Shown: one piece after another, positions 47,339 through 56,705 of the stretch
Position numbering within the stretch: position 1 is the stretch's first letter
How the letters are laid out: each line of letters opens with the position of its first letter
Assembly: GCA_016712535.1 (NCBI GenBank)
Contig: JADJQW010000004.1
Coordinates: 124,001 to 188,000 of the forward strand
Direction: 5' to 3'
Source: Flavobacteriales bacterium
Lineage (GTDB): Bacteria; Bacteroidota; Bacteroidia; Flavobacteriales_F; PHOS-HE28
DNA: 64,000 nt
Notes under the pieces: model-generated
What the model was told of the DNA's origin: nothing
The model's input: only the letters and a program-made list of their open reading frames with translations
The model's database searches: none
Translations under genes and position numbers: made by a program

Positions 47339-48799
47339 ATGCGTCCGCTTCCCCTCCTTGCTCTACTGCCCTTTGCTGCCAACGCCCAGAACCTGCAGCA
47401 GCAGCTGCAGAGCGTCGCCACCGCCAATGGGCTCATTGGCATGAGCGTGGTCACCACCTGCGGCACGGCCGTGCAGGACGTGGTGCACACGGGCAAGCGC
47501 AACCTCGCGCTCAACCTGGATGTGGACGACAGCACGCGCTACCGCATCGCCAGCATCAGCAAGCTCGTCACCGCCATCGGCTTCATGCGCCTGTACGAGC
47601 AGGGCGCCTTCGGCCTCGATGACGATGTGAGCACGACGCTCGGTTTCAGCTTCCGCAACCCCGCATATCCCGCCACGCCCATCACCTATCGCATGCTGTT
47701 GAGCCACACCAGCAGCTTCCAGGACGGTACCGGGTACGCGGACTTCCTGAGCGCCACCTATGGGACCACGCCCCCGCCGCCCATCAGTGAACTGGCGGTG
47801 CCCGGCGGCGACTATTACACCAGCAACATGTGGCGCACCGAAGCACCGGGCACCTACTTCACTTACAGCAACGCCAATTTCGGCATCCTCGGCACGCTCA
47901 TCGAGGCGCTGAGCGGACAGCGCTTTGACGTGTACATGCGCCAGCAGGTGCTCCTTCCACTCGGGATCCATGGCAGCTACAATGTCCAGGACCTTCCTGG
48001 TGTGACCGATCTCGCCGTGCTCTATCGCAACAGCGCGCCGCAGTCGGACAACTACAATGGAGTGGTGCCGATCGCACCCGACCTGAGCCAGTACGTGATC
48101 GGGAGCAACGGGCTCTTCTTCGCTCCACAGGGTGGTCTGCGCGTGAGCGCCTTGGAACTGGCGCGCATCGCCATCCTGCTGGCCAACGCTGGCACTTACG
48201 ACGCCACGGTGTTGTTGCAGCCGGCCACCGTGGCCCTGATGCTGGGCAACGAGTGGACGTGGAACGGCAGCAACGGAGACAACTACTACGGCCTCTTCCG
48301 CTCTTGGGGCTTGGGCGTGCACCGCATCACCGCGCAGCCCGGTGGCGATGTGGTCTTTCCCGGCGCAGCGCTCTTCGGCCATGCCGGTGAGGCCTACGGC
48401 CTCATCAGCGACCTGTACGTGGATCCTGCCTCGGACTTCGGCCTCGTCTTCCTCACCAACGGGTACACGCCCGGCAATGCCTACAGCTTCGGCACCACGA
48501 GCGCGTTCTACGGCGTGGAAGAGGAGGTCTACGCCGAGCTGCTCCAGTGGAGCCTGCCCGCATGCCTATCAACAACGATTGCTGACGATGCCCGAAACGC
48601 GGAGCTGCTGCTCGTGGACGACCGGATCAATTGGACCGGGGCAGGATCAACCTCGATAGCGCTGCTTGACTTGAGCGGTCGGCTCATCGAGCGCTTCGAT
48701 CTGGTTTCCGGCGGATCGCGCACCGTGCGACCCGGCGCCTACATCGTGCAGCGGGTTGACCTTCGTGGCACTGAGACACGGTTGTGGTGCGTTTGGTGA
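47339..48799 (+). CDS. Secreted serine hydrolase, beta-lactamase class C/PBP4-like
   Basis: 486 residues from MRPLPLLALLPFAANAQ, signal peptide. The active-site Ser-x-x-Lys is S72-I-S-K75 (ASISKLVTAIGF), the second motif is YSNANFG (about residue 178), and FGHAGEAYGL (about 347) is the likely third motif region (HxG). The family includes esterases, D-aminopeptidases and carboxypeptidases. The final ~75 residues (STSIALLDLSGRLIERFD to the end) look like a degenerate T9SS-type domain. The longer frame from 47198 overlaps the divergent gene and was rejected. Confidence 0.85.
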   Translation: MRPLPLLALLPFAANAQNLQQQLQSVATANGLIGMSVVTTCGTAVQDVVHTGKRNLALNLDVDDSTRYRIASISKLVTAIGFMRLYEQGAFGLDDDVSTTLGFSFRNPAYPATPITYRMLLSHTSSFQDGTGYADFLSATYGTTPPPPISELAVPGGDYYTSNMWRTEAPGTYFTYSNANFGILGTLIEALSGQRFDVYMRQQVLLPLGIHGSYNVQDLPGVTDLAVLYRNSAPQSDNYNGVVPIAPDLSQYVIGSNGLFFAPQGGLRVSALELARIAILLANAGTYDATVLLQPATVALMLGNEWTWNGSNGDNYYGLFRSWGLGVHRITAQPGGDVVFPGAALFGHAGEAYGLISDLYVDPASDFGLVFLTNGYTPGNAYSFGTTSAFYGVEEEVYAELLQWSLPACLSTTIADDARNAELLLVDDRINWTGAGSTSIALLDLSGRLIERFDLVSGGSRTVRPGAYIVQRVDLRGTETRLWCVW

Positions 48800-48838
48800 T
48801 CGGGTTAGACCACCATCGCTTCAGCCCGCGCCCCCACT

Positions 48839-49378
48839 TTAGCGCCGCGCGTACTCGCTCTGCACCAGCCCGCCCGGGAAGCTGCGGCTCGTCACGAGCT
48901 TCCAGCGAAGGTCCTTCTCCAGCGGACCGAAGAGCGGGATGCCCTTCCCGATCAGCACCGGTACCTGCGTGACGATGAGCCGATCGATCAGGCCAGCCCG
49001 CAAAAAGCGCTGCACGGTGCCGCCACCATCGATGTACAGGTGCTCGTAGCCGCGCGCGGCCAACTGCCGAACGACCTCTTCCGGCGTCGCGTTCAGCAGC
49101 TCCGCATCGGCACCGCGTTCCTTAACGCGAGCAAGGTCCACCGCACCGCTGCTGAGCACGAAGACCTTTTTCGTGTAGGGCCACTGCCCGAATCCAAGCA
49201 CCACCTCGAAGGTGCGGCGTCCCATCACGATGGCATCGATGCCGGACACGAAAGCCTCGTAGCCGTGGTCGCCCAACTCGGCAGTGCCATCGCCTTCGAG
49301 GAAATCGAGCGCACCGTCGGGACGGGCGATGAAGCCATCGAGGCTGAGGCCGCAGAAGACGGAGCAGGTGGTGGACAT
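48839..49378 (-). CDS. Dihydrofolate-reductase-fold protein (RibD C-terminal type)
   Basis: 179 residues with the DHFR/RibD-C fold: VFCGLSLDGFIARPDG at the start, AIVMGRRTFEVVLGFG, HLYIDGGGTVQRFLRAGLID, and TQVPVLIGKGIPLF. These motifs match the YyaP/YwjB-type 'dihydrofolate reductase family' of about 180 residues. A NADPH-dependent reductase activity is expected; the substrate is not known. Stands alone; its stop is 39 bp from the convergent serine-hydrolase gene. Confidence 0.88.
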   Translation of the reverse strand: MSTTCSVFCGLSLDGFIARPDGALDFLEGDGTAELGDHGYEAFVSGIDAIVMGRRTFEVVLGFGQWPYTKKVFVLSSGAVDLARVKERGADAELLNATPEEVVRQLAARGYEHLYIDGGGTVQRFLRAGLIDRLIVTQVPVLIGKGIPLFGPLEKDLRWKLVTSRSFPGGLVQSEYARR

Positions 49379-49595
49379 GAAGGCAAGGTAGAAGCGTCAT
49401 CGGTTGGGGTCCGTGATGCCTGATCATGGATGCCGATAGCGCACCTCGCTCACAAGGGATCTGGAGGAGCGCAGCGGCTGCAGTGAGCAGGTGTACGAGC
49501 TTTCTCTGATCAAGCGCGGCCCGTCAGACTGCGGAAGAAGCATGCGCCTGCTCATGACCCGCTGTCAATCCCAGCGGGGCACGCAGGCCGGCGGA

Positions 49596-49925
49596 CTAGA
49601 TGTCCGGATAGCGCTCTTCCTTCAGCTTCTCGCCCTTCTCATTCAGCGTTGTGGCGGTCTTGCGCACGGCTTTGCCGCCTTCGAAGCTCACGGTCACGGA
49701 ATAGGTCGTGGTCTCGATGTCGCCGTTGTCCCAGATGTGCAGTTCGTCTGTGAGTTTGCGCCCTTCCAATCCTCCCATCTGGAAGACGACCTGCTCATAG
49801 GTCTGGCCCATCTCGACGCGCTTGTACGCATCCTCATTCACCTTGTCCTTGAAGGCGGGACCCCCGCCGCAGCCAAACAAGAGGCTCATGGCCAGTCCCA
49901 GCGCGATCGATCGCATGCTATTCAT
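49596..49925 (-). CDS. Small BamE/SmpA-like lipoprotein
   Basis: 109 residues from MNSMRSIALGLAMSL; Met four is an alternative. Lipobox LLFGC at ~15-19. The mature part has the short helix-strand pattern of SmpA/OmlA-like domains: VEMGQTYEQVVFQMG, then beta strands (TTTYSVTVSFEGGKAV). This fold is used in small outer-membrane lipoproteins, sometimes in protein complexes. Assignment to the family is tentative. Confidence 0.65.
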   Translation of the reverse strand: MNSMRSIALGLAMSLLFGCGGGPAFKDKVNEDAYKRVEMGQTYEQVVFQMGGLEGRKLTDELHIWDNGDIETTTYSVTVSFEGGKAVRKTATTLNEKGEKLKEERYPDI

Positions 49926-50319
49926 CGGCTTTGTTCTTTTTGATGTTCTAATCTGACGGCGGGAAAGTTAAAAGGAAGAGCCTGTCAGGGAAGCCCAGCC
50001 TGCTTGCTGCGTGGACCAAGGTGCTGGCATCGCGATGCTGAATCGGTTCCCCATCCTTCGCGCGCCACGGTCGGCCTGAATCCGGGGAGGTTTTTGGCAC
50101 TGCCCCGCACGGCCGATTCCGGGCCATGAGCGACCGCTCGTGTTCTGCCGGGCGAAGGAGGTGCTTCGGCCCTTCGGCACTAGCGGATCAAGGATCGAGC
50201 GGATCAGAAGGCGATGGGCGCTGTGCCGGGCGGCGCGATCCGGCCATGCGCCCTCATGGGGCTCGCTCTTGAAGAACCGCCTGCTACATTGGGCGTCTCG
50301 TATCATTCATCGCATCGCC
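49926..50319. other. Gene-free stretch
   Basis: About 390 bp with no gene I can support. The codons in frame upstream of the cytochrome-like gene (from 50140) look non-coding and were left out. Confidence 0.4.
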
Positions 50320-50700
50320 ATGAAGGGCACCACCATCCCGGGCCGGATCAGCATCCCCTTGCTTCTGCTGCTCTCCGTCACCATGCAGTTCTGCGGCAGC
50401 TCCAAGAAAGCGGCGACACCGGATGGCGCGACCGCTGCGGCAACCTCGGTGTCCTACGCGAAGGACATCAAGCCCATCATGCTGGAGAAGTGCACGCCGT
50501 GCCATTTCCCCGAGACCGGCAAGAAGATCATGCTGGATACCTACGAGGCCGTGCGCGAAAACGCCAAGGACATCCTGCGCCGCGTGCAGCTTCCGCAGGA
50601 CCACATGGGCTTCATGCCCTTCAAGAGCAAGAAGGCGCCGCTCACCGAGGCCGAGATCAAGCTCTTGAAGGATTGGGTGGAGGGCAGGATGCCGGGTTGA
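50320..50700 (+). CDS. Cytochrome-c-like lipoprotein, copy A
   Basis: 126 residues from MKGTTIPGRISIP. Signal with lipobox MQFCGSS (Cys ~25). A single haem-binding CxxCH (KCTPCHFPETG) at ~57-62 follows SYAKDIKPIM, as in the planctomycete/Bacteroidota 'PSCyt' or DUF1549-like c-type domains. A distal MGFMPFKSKKAPLTEAEI stretch could supply the Met ligand. Expected in the periplasm or on the outer membrane. About 80 percent of residues are shared with the gene at 58660-59040. The upstream 60 codons of the longer frame were rejected. Confidence 0.8.
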   Translation: MKGTTIPGRISIPLLLLLSVTMQFCGSSKKAATPDGATAAATSVSYAKDIKPIMLEKCTPCHFPETGKKIMLDTYEAVRENAKDILRRVQLPQDHMGFMPFKSKKAPLTEAEIKLLKDWVEGRMPG

Positions 50701-50811
50701 TTCGCAGACCGTTCCACTCCGATACCGAACGGCCTCATGGCCCAGGCTCTTCTTGTTGCCCAATCCAGCGGGTCCATGACCCGGCCCGATATTCGTGCGA
50801 TGTCTCCTTGC

Positions 50812-51966
50812 ATGCGTTCCGTTCTCCTGCTTGCGCTCGTCGGGCTGACCTCGGCTGCGGCGGCGCAATCGATCACGGGCGGCACGAGCGTGATCAAAGG
50901 CGGCGGTGGCAATGGTGGCGGCCTCGTCACGGGTGCCATCGGTGCGCTCGCCGGTGCCGGCAAGTACATGAACAACGAACCCGTGGCGCTGGGCCGCGAC
51001 ATCGAGACGCGCTTCTTCGGCGGCCTGCACATCACCCTGCAGGCGGCCAAGGTCTCCGACAAGACGAGCGCGTTGCGCACCTTCTGCTATCCATGGCTGG
51101 GCTTCCGGCTGGAAGGCGGCAGCTCCTTCACGTACCGCGACCGCCTGCGCTTCGGTGTGGGCGGCGGTTGGGGTGTGAACGGCTACATGATGGCACTGGA
51201 CTCCGTGTCCAGCAGCGTGTACCACAGTACCAAGAACGCTGAGGTCAGGCTGGCGTGGCACACCCTGCCTAAACGGAACGAACCCTCGCAATGGTCCTTC
51301 GGCGTAGGCTTCGGCGCCACCTTCCAACGGGCCGATGAGCGGAACACGGTGAAGGACGGCGTCAGCACACGAACCGTGGCGCTGCGCGATGTACGCCCCT
51401 ACATCGCACCGGAAATAGGCCGCTTCACGTCCAGCGGCAAGGACCGTTTCGAACTCGCTCTCCGATACATGACCCATTTCGACCCTGCGCCGGCATGGAC
51501 CAGCACCAGTTCATTCCATGGCAACTGGGCCAGCACGCAGGCGAGCGATGACAACCTCGCGCTGGTGATCCGCTATCACCTGGGTGTCCGGAAGCGGGTT
51601 CCGCCGCCGGCACCCGCGGCCCCTTCGTTGGAGGAGATCGCCATGGACACCCTGCCGAAGCTCACCGCCAAGCGGCAGCGCATCACGCTCACGCTATGGG
51701 ACGATGCCGAAGTGGACGGCGATACGATCAGCGTGCTGCTCAACGACCTCCCAGTGCTCGTTGCGCACTGCTTGAGCCACGAGCCCATGAAGCTGCGGCT
51801 CGACCTGGGCTTCGGCTATAACAAGCTGGAATTGATCGCGCACAACGAGGGACGGATCCCGCCGAATACCGCACGGGCCATCCTTCGTCGCGGCAAGGGC
51901 AAGGAGGAGCTCCTGATCAAGACGGGCAGGAGGCGCGGGAAGATGATGGTGATGATCCGGGGGTGA
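50812..51966 (+). CDS. Secreted or outer-membrane beta-rich hypothetical protein
   Basis: 384 residues from MRSVLLLALVGLTSAAAAQ, a clear signal peptide (Met at 50800 possible). The first ~250 mature residues alternate Gly/aromatic strands (ETRFFGGLHITLQAAK; FGVGFGATFQRAD) as in an outer-membrane barrel. The C-terminal ~110 form a compact domain (RQRITLTLWDDAEVDGDTIS; LGFGYNKLELIAHNEG) that recurs in other Bacteroidota secreted proteins. No function known. Starts 112 bp after the cytochrome-like gene. Confidence 0.7.
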   Translation: MRSVLLLALVGLTSAAAAQSITGGTSVIKGGGGNGGGLVTGAIGALAGAGKYMNNEPVALGRDIETRFFGGLHITLQAAKVSDKTSALRTFCYPWLGFRLEGGSSFTYRDRLRFGVGGGWGVNGYMMALDSVSSSVYHSTKNAEVRLAWHTLPKRNEPSQWSFGVGFGATFQRADERNTVKDGVSTRTVALRDVRPYIAPEIGRFTSSGKDRFELALRYMTHFDPAPAWTSTSSFHGNWASTQASDDNLALVIRYHLGVRKRVPPPAPAAPSLEEIAMDTLPKLTAKRQRITLTLWDDAEVDGDTISVLLNDLPVLVAHCLSHEPMKLRLDLGFGYNKLELIAHNEGRIPPNTARAILRRGKGKEELLIKTGRRRGKMMVMIRG

Positions 51967-52155
51967 GGCCATCGGGCCGCGGGGTGCCGGAGGCGGAGGT
52001 TCGCCAGGCACCTTGCAGTGGTGCAGTTGAAGCACCTGGTGCCGATGCAAGCCCGATCCCTTGGTCGCCTCCCTCCATGCGAGTTCCAGGAATGAACCTG
52101 AGTGTTCCTTGTGCGTCTCACCCACCCAATCCTCACGAACGCGAACTTCGTGGCC

Positions 52156-53049
52156 ATGTCCGCCCATTCCTTCTTCCCGCGTCGATGCCTCATCGCGGTC
52201 TTCGCTGTCGCGCTGATATCCGGATGCCGAAAGGAGGAAGCTCCGGAATCCACCCCGGATGATGGCGGCGGATCGGCCGGCACCGGCGCATACACCATTA
52301 CGCGCACCGTCGGCACCGACAGCGTGAGCGTGGAGGCGATCATCGACAAACCCGTGAATGATACGCTCGATGCGCTGCTGCTCTTCCATGGCACGGTGGC
52401 CTACGACAGCCTGATCCTCGATGCCGCGCAGAACACGCTCGACGCCTTCGCGGCCATCCTGGACCGTGAGGACATGCTGCTGGTGAGCGTGGCCTACCCC
52501 GAAGAAGGCCTGCTCTTCGGCGACAACATCCAGCATGCGGAAGCGGCCCTCCTCTGGCTGCGCGACCATGCGGAGCAGGAGCTGGGCATCACGTTGAACA
52601 AGATCTTCCTCGCCGGCCATTCGCAGGGTGGCTACATCGTGACGCGGCTGAATACGATGCACGCGGTTGATGCCGTGATCGCCAATGCGCCCGGACCGCT
52701 GAACCTGGTGTACCGCTGCGAGCTGGAGGAAAGCGGCCAGCTGCCTCCCGGGCAGGTTTGCGGCCTCCTGTATCAGGCCTATGGCTCCACGCAGGCGGAT
52801 CCCGATGCCTACATGGAGCGCTCGTTGCTCAATTTCACCGGTGCGCATCTGTCCGACATCCTCTTCGTGCAGGGCCTGAGCGACTCGCCCATCCAGATGT
52901 ACTCCTGGCCCACCTTCCGGAGCCAGCTCGAAGCATGCGCTGATTGCCAGGAGCGCAGCTTCCTTGAATTGCCAGGGCTCGGGCATCAAGCCCTGTTCAA
53001 CAGTCCGATCGCGATACAGGCCTTCAACGACTTCATCGATCAGCACTGA
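52156..53049 (+). CDS. Alpha/beta-hydrolase lipoprotein
   Basis: 297 residues from MSAHSFFPRRCL, with lipobox LISGCRK. The nucleophile elbow is GHSQGG (~155-160) after a core strand (NKIFLAGHSQ). A final His is in LPGLGHQALF. The oxyanion region is LLLFHGTVAYDS. It is a serine esterase or peptidase of the alpha/beta fold anchored in the envelope. An upstream in-frame start at 52102 was rejected because it would place the lipobox too far in. Confidence 0.82.
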   Translation: MSAHSFFPRRCLIAVFAVALISGCRKEEAPESTPDDGGGSAGTGAYTITRTVGTDSVSVEAIIDKPVNDTLDALLLFHGTVAYDSLILDAAQNTLDAFAAILDREDMLLVSVAYPEEGLLFGDNIQHAEAALLWLRDHAEQELGITLNKIFLAGHSQGGYIVTRLNTMHAVDAVIANAPGPLNLVYRCELEESGQLPPGQVCGLLYQAYGSTQADPDAYMERSLLNFTGAHLSDILFVQGLSDSPIQMYSWPTFRSQLEACADCQERSFLELPGLGHQALFNSPIAIQAFNDFIDQH

Positions 53050-53176
53050 TCGAACAAGTTGTCCGGATGAGCCCTGGATAGAACGCCGTGTCCCGGGCCA
53101 ACGACTGGAAAGCGAGACAGATTTGACGGAGGGTGGAGGCTCAAGGAGCGTGAATTGGCCGAAGGCCGGCTTTGCT

Positions 53177-54097
53177 TCACCGCCTCGGCTCCAGGTACAC
53201 GAGGCCCGCCGGCAAGTGGTAGGTGATGTTGAACTCGTTCAGCAGCCCCTGGCCGATGAGGCCGTCGCAAGCCTGCCGTGAAGCTGCATTCACCGGATCC
53301 ACCTGGTACACCACGGGCACCTTACGCCAGCTACGCCCTTGTACACGTGCACGGGCCAGCTTGCCATGGCGGTTGTGTGTGATGGTGGGCTCTGCGCCGA
53401 AACCCGACGCGCCCCTGTACCGCTTGCCGGGACGCATCAGCCCATGCGCCACCACCGCGTGGTTGTAGAACGTGAGGTGGTTGTCCGCCCCGGTGTCCAA
53501 CTTCACCATCACCTCGACGGTATCCTTCCGCCCACCAGGCAACACCTGCATCAGAAAGCCGTAGGTACCCGAGTCGAGTTCGGTCGCGGTGATGGCTGCG
53601 CTGCTGCCGCTGTGCACATAGGTCTTCGGGTCGTGTACGCGCATGCGCAACGCATCCAGGTCCGTGCACACCACGGCGCGACTCAGCAGGTCGACACCCA
53701 GGATCGCATCGATCGGGACGTTGTAGTGCGCACTCAGATGCCCAAGGTCCATCAGGAAAAGCTCCACGCTGTCCAGCACGAATCGTTCGCCCAGGCGCAG
53801 GCTGTTGTTCGGACTGCGTGCCGCCTTCACGGGCCTCCCCGATGTGCCGATGGCGAGCGAGTCCGTCAGTACCAGCCCGCGTTCCCGTGCCACCCGATCG
53901 TCCACCACCGTCACGCCCGCACCCGAATCGAAGAGCACATGCATGGGCGCCGGGTCATCGTTCAGGTACACCTCGATGAAGAGGAGCCTGCTGCGCATGG
54001 TCATCGGCAACTCCACCAAGGACTTTTGGGCGCTTGCGGCGAAGCAGATGAATGCTGCGATGATGAAGGACGGGAGGCGCACCGGATGAAGATACAT
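53177..54097 (-). CDS. Retropepsin-like aspartyl protease, secreted
   Basis: 306 residues from MYLHPVRLPSFIIAAFI, signal cleaved near ASAQ. Two aspartate loops are present: FDSGAG (about residue 57) and KLDTGAD (about 192), each the DTG/DSG motif of the aspartyl protease superfamily. Two halves with one motif each suggest a duplicated retropepsin fold in one chain. The secreted gag-polyprotein-type peptidases of this layout in bacteria are of unknown substrate. The N-terminal extension from 54241 has no signal and was dropped. Confidence 0.85.
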   Translation of the reverse strand: MYLHPVRLPSFIIAAFICFAASAQKSLVELPMTMRSRLLFIEVYLNDDPAPMHVLFDSGAGVTVVDDRVARERGLVLTDSLAIGTSGRPVKAARSPNNSLRLGERFVLDSVELFLMDLGHLSAHYNVPIDAILGVDLLSRAVVCTDLDALRMRVHDPKTYVHSGSSAAITATELDSGTYGFLMQVLPGGRKDTVEVMVKLDTGADNHLTFYNHAVVAHGLMRPGKRYRGASGFGAEPTITHNRHGKLARARVQGRSWRKVPVVYQVDPVNAASRQACDGLIGQGLLNEFNITYHLPAGLVYLEPRR

Positions 54098-54318
54098 CAA
54101 GGTCGCACTCGACAACCTGGCGAACAAGCCGACGGAAGGAAAGCGGGCGAAGATCCGGGGTTCACCCGGAGAAGCATGCCCGTGTTCTTCGGTGTGTGGG
54201 AGCCGGAGGTTGGAACGCGTCGCTTGGTGGTGGATGAGCAAAGGTGGGCGGCGGCACGGATATATGACCCAGTGCTCGATAGGTCGGACCTGCCCATCTT
54301 CGCACCCGAAGCGCGACC

Positions 54319-54915
54319 ATGAGCGTCCTTATCGAACGCATCCTCGAGCACCTCCATCGGATCGCCAACGATCCCGGTGCTACCCAACAACGCGTGCTCG
54401 TCGGTGATCCCCTGGACACCTGGCCAGACTCCTTGTCCTGGGTGCCGGGCGATGTGCAGGAACTGTATCAACGCTGCAATGGCCTGTACGCTTATGTCGA
54501 CAATACGCGGACCGGGCGGCTCCATGTCATCGCCTTCGATCGTATGGGGTCACCTGACGCATGGGTGACCATGCAGCACGGTTGGCGATCCTGGGGTCAT
54601 GTACCTGCCGACGCGGTCCGCGCCGGTGCCCCACCGGAAGGCTTTGCACCCGATGACCGCTTCGAACGGGGCATCTACTACTGGAACGCGTTGGACGGTG
54701 ATCCGCGATTCCGGGATGGTGCGGAGCTGCTCATCTTCTGTGGCGCTTCAGGAAGTGCCCAACTGGTGCTTGAACATGTGCCAGGGCAAGGCTGCCGGTA
54801 TCTGCTGCAGGACGCCCAGCACTACCTCACCCCTACCAGGGCCCAAGGTCTCACCGCCATCCTTGAACGTGGACTGGAGCTCGAGTTCCAGGATGGCTGG
54901 CTGGGGAAAGTCTGA
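54319..54915 (+). CDS. SUKH/SMI1-KNR4-like protein
   Basis: 198 residues, soluble. The PDSLSWVPGDVQELYQRCNG stretch resembles the start of SMI1/KNR4 (SUKH) domains, and GAELLIFCGASGSAQL fits the beta core. SUKH domains serve as immunity proteins to contact-dependent and polymorphic toxins, as well as in eukaryotic regulation. No toxin gene is adjacent, so the immunity role is inferred from the family and from the Tdi1-like gene ~660 bp away. Confidence 0.5.
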   Translation: MSVLIERILEHLHRIANDPGATQQRVLVGDPLDTWPDSLSWVPGDVQELYQRCNGLYAYVDNTRTGRLHVIAFDRMGSPDAWVTMQHGWRSWGHVPADAVRAGAPPEGFAPDDRFERGIYYWNALDGDPRFRDGAELLIFCGASGSAQLVLEHVPGQGCRYLLQDAQHYLTPTRAQGLTAILERGLELEFQDGWLGKV

Positions 54916-54959
54916 AGGAGGATAAGGAACGGCGGAAGTGCCTGAACCGATCTGCCAGC

Positions 54960-55577
54960 TCAGAGCACCTGCCCGCGTTGCGTGCGCAGCGCTTCCTGGT
55001 AGATCACCGCCGTTTGCGCGAAGTAGGTGAACATGTCCTCCACCTGGAAATTGTCCGGTGCGAACGCGCCGCCCAATGAGGTCGGAGCCTTGATCGCCAG
55101 GATCTCGTTCGCCCTCAAGCGCTCACCCCCCTCCGCACGATGCGCACGATAGATGGCGTCGTTCATGAAATTCGGGTAGTGCGTGGGCAGCCAGGTGACC
55201 AACCCGTTCAACAACCGCCAATTCTCGTCGCGGTGATAGGACACGCGGATCGGGTCCAGTACGCAGAGCTGGCTTCGCGAGCCGTCCTTCTCCAGGTCCT
55301 CGATCACCAGCAGCACACCATAGGCGTTCCGGCCCACCACCAGGCGCGGCACCTCGTCCGGAAGGATGAAACGCCATGACTCCAGCAAGGCATCAGCGCT
55401 CACAAGGTCCTCGCCCAGCAGGGAGAAGAAGCCATCGCGGTAATGGCCGCTGCCGAACTCCGCGAGCAGCGTGTTCATGAGCTCCTGGTCCCACGGTCGT
55501 GTGAACCGGAGGCGGCAGGGTACGCTCGGGTCCGGCATCCCGTATGCCTGGATGAATGCTTCACCGACTACGCTCAT
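54960..55577 (-). CDS. Tdi1-like / GAD-like domain protein (DUF1851 type)
   Basis: 205 residues from MSVVGEAFIQAYG. The opening FIQAYGMPDPSVP, the GHYRDGFFSLLGED segment, SWRFILPDEVPRLVVGRNAYG and the later domain match the pattern of DUF1851 (Tdi1-type, T6SS immunity) proteins with their GAD-like N-terminal part. A role as immunity to a secreted DNase-type toxin is known for some members; here it is inference, since no effector or T6SS gene is seen. The longer frame to 55847 is antisense to the 55631 gene and was dropped. Confidence 0.6.
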   Translation of the reverse strand: MSVVGEAFIQAYGMPDPSVPCRLRFTRPWDQELMNTLLAEFGSGHYRDGFFSLLGEDLVSADALLESWRFILPDEVPRLVVGRNAYGVLLVIEDLEKDGSRSQLCVLDPIRVSYHRDENWRLLNGLVTWLPTHYPNFMNDAIYRAHRAEGGERLRANEILAIKAPTSLGGAFAPDNFQVEDMFTYFAQTAVIYQEALRTQRGQVL

Positions 55578-55630
55578 TCCATGCTCTGATCTGCGTTCAC
55601 TGCGTTGAACGTACTGCCGGGACCTGCACC

Positions 55631-55990
55631 TCAGCCTGCCGAAGGTCCATGCCTGCGCCACAGCTCCAGCACGATCTTCTGGCACTGGGCCTTGGTCAGT
55701 TCCTTGGGTCGGCCGTAGATGTCCACTACGTACTTGTCCATCGGCACCACCTTCGCCTTCTTCAATGCAGCCATCAGCTTCTGCATGCCCACCACCAGGT
55801 CCTTGATGCCGCGCGACGAATCGCCGCTCTTGCCGTTGGCGTTCCACGCGATGGTGTTGGTGTAGCTCTGGCCCACGCTCACCTGGGCACGCCCCACTTC
55901 CGTGCCGGTCTTCGGGTCGGCGAGGTACACATGGAAGTGCACCGACGCGCGCCCCAAGGCGGCCATCATCTCTTCATCGGTCATTTCCAT
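55631..55990 (-). CDS. Hypothetical protein next to the Tdi1-like gene
   Basis: 119 residues from MEMTDEEMMAALGR. A soluble alpha/beta layout: SVHFHVYLADPKTGTEVG strand-loop, then TNTIAWNANGKSGDSSRGI, then helices with LVVGMQKLMAALKKAK and KELTKAQCQKIVLELWRR. I do not recognise a family. Ends 53 bp from the Tdi1-like start on the same strand, so the two are probably one unit. Confidence 0.55.
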   Translation of the reverse strand: MEMTDEEMMAALGRASVHFHVYLADPKTGTEVGRAQVSVGQSYTNTIAWNANGKSGDSSRGIKDLVVGMQKLMAALKKAKVVPMDKYVVDIYGRPKELTKAQCQKIVLELWRRHGPSAG

Positions 55991-56027
55991 GGTATGGTGA
56001 TCGCATACAAACATAAACGTCACCTAC

Positions 56028-56070
56028 CAGACCCGGCGGAGGTTGAGGAGGACACCTTGCGACGGCCTAA
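56028..56070 (+). repeat. Interspersed element copy
   Basis: Reads CAGACCCGGCGGAGGTT, then GACACCTTGCGACGGCCT. The same order of motifs recurs at 61060-61107 (ACAGACCCGGCGGAGGTT, GACACCCTGCGGCGGCCT). Placed just upstream of the 55990 start. Confidence 0.6.
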
Positions 56071-56594
56071 TTCCAACACCGCTCCGCTTCGCACAAGCGT
56101 TCACCCTCGAAGGAGAACGATCGCTCACGACGCGTGTGGCAGATGCGCGTGGGAGGCTTCATCATATGCAGCGGCTCGGTCCATCGGCGTTGCCAGTACC
56201 GCTCGTCCACCAGCTCCTTCGGATATTGGGCCGTGCGCTCCACGGTCACGCGCATGGTGTCGTTCGCCCACGACCAGGTGCCTGTGAGCACCGCCGCGGT
56301 ATCTCCCTTCAGCGACTCGCAGTTGCCGGGCTGCAAGTTCCGCAGCAAGCCCGAACCACGATCCACGAAGATGACCTCCTGGCAGCGGTGATCGGGGAAG
56401 AACACCAGAAGGCGTTCCTCATCCGTATAGCCAGCGATGCACTCCCCGTTGGGGCCGTGCATCATGGGATCACCTACCCAGTAGCGGAACTCGCGACCCA
56501 GCCACCGCGTGGAGTCCAAGGCAACGGACTGAGCCGATGCGTGCCGTTCCGTTGCGCAGAATAAAGCGATGATCATGAAGCTTCGAGGGAACAT
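56067..56594 (-). CDS. Secreted hypothetical protein
   Basis: 175 residues from MFPRSFMIIALFCATE, signal cleaved near ASAQ; an alternative start is at 56609. The mature part carries four Cys (GECIAGYTDEE, HRCQEVIFVD, GNCESLKGD, RICHTRRE) and strands such as LVFFPDHRCQEVIFVD. No family recognised. An inverted repeat CACCGTG-GAG-CACGGTG lies at 56607-56623 just upstream and may be an operator. Confidence 0.6.
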   Translation of the reverse strand: MFPRSFMIIALFCATERHASAQSVALDSTRWLGREFRYWVGDPMMHGPNGECIAGYTDEERLLVFFPDHRCQEVIFVDRGSGLLRNLQPGNCESLKGDTAAVLTGTWSWANDTMRVTVERTAQYPKELVDERYWQRRWTEPLHMMKPPTRICHTRRERSFSFEGERLCEAERCWN

Positions 56595-56705
56595 GTGCAG
56601 CCTGTACACCGTGGAGCACGGTGGGTTCTAGCAAGCGAGCGGAAGAGGCTGATGACGACTCCGCGCCGCAGGGTCCTCGCGCTCCCGGCTCGAGGCCGGG
56701 AGCGC

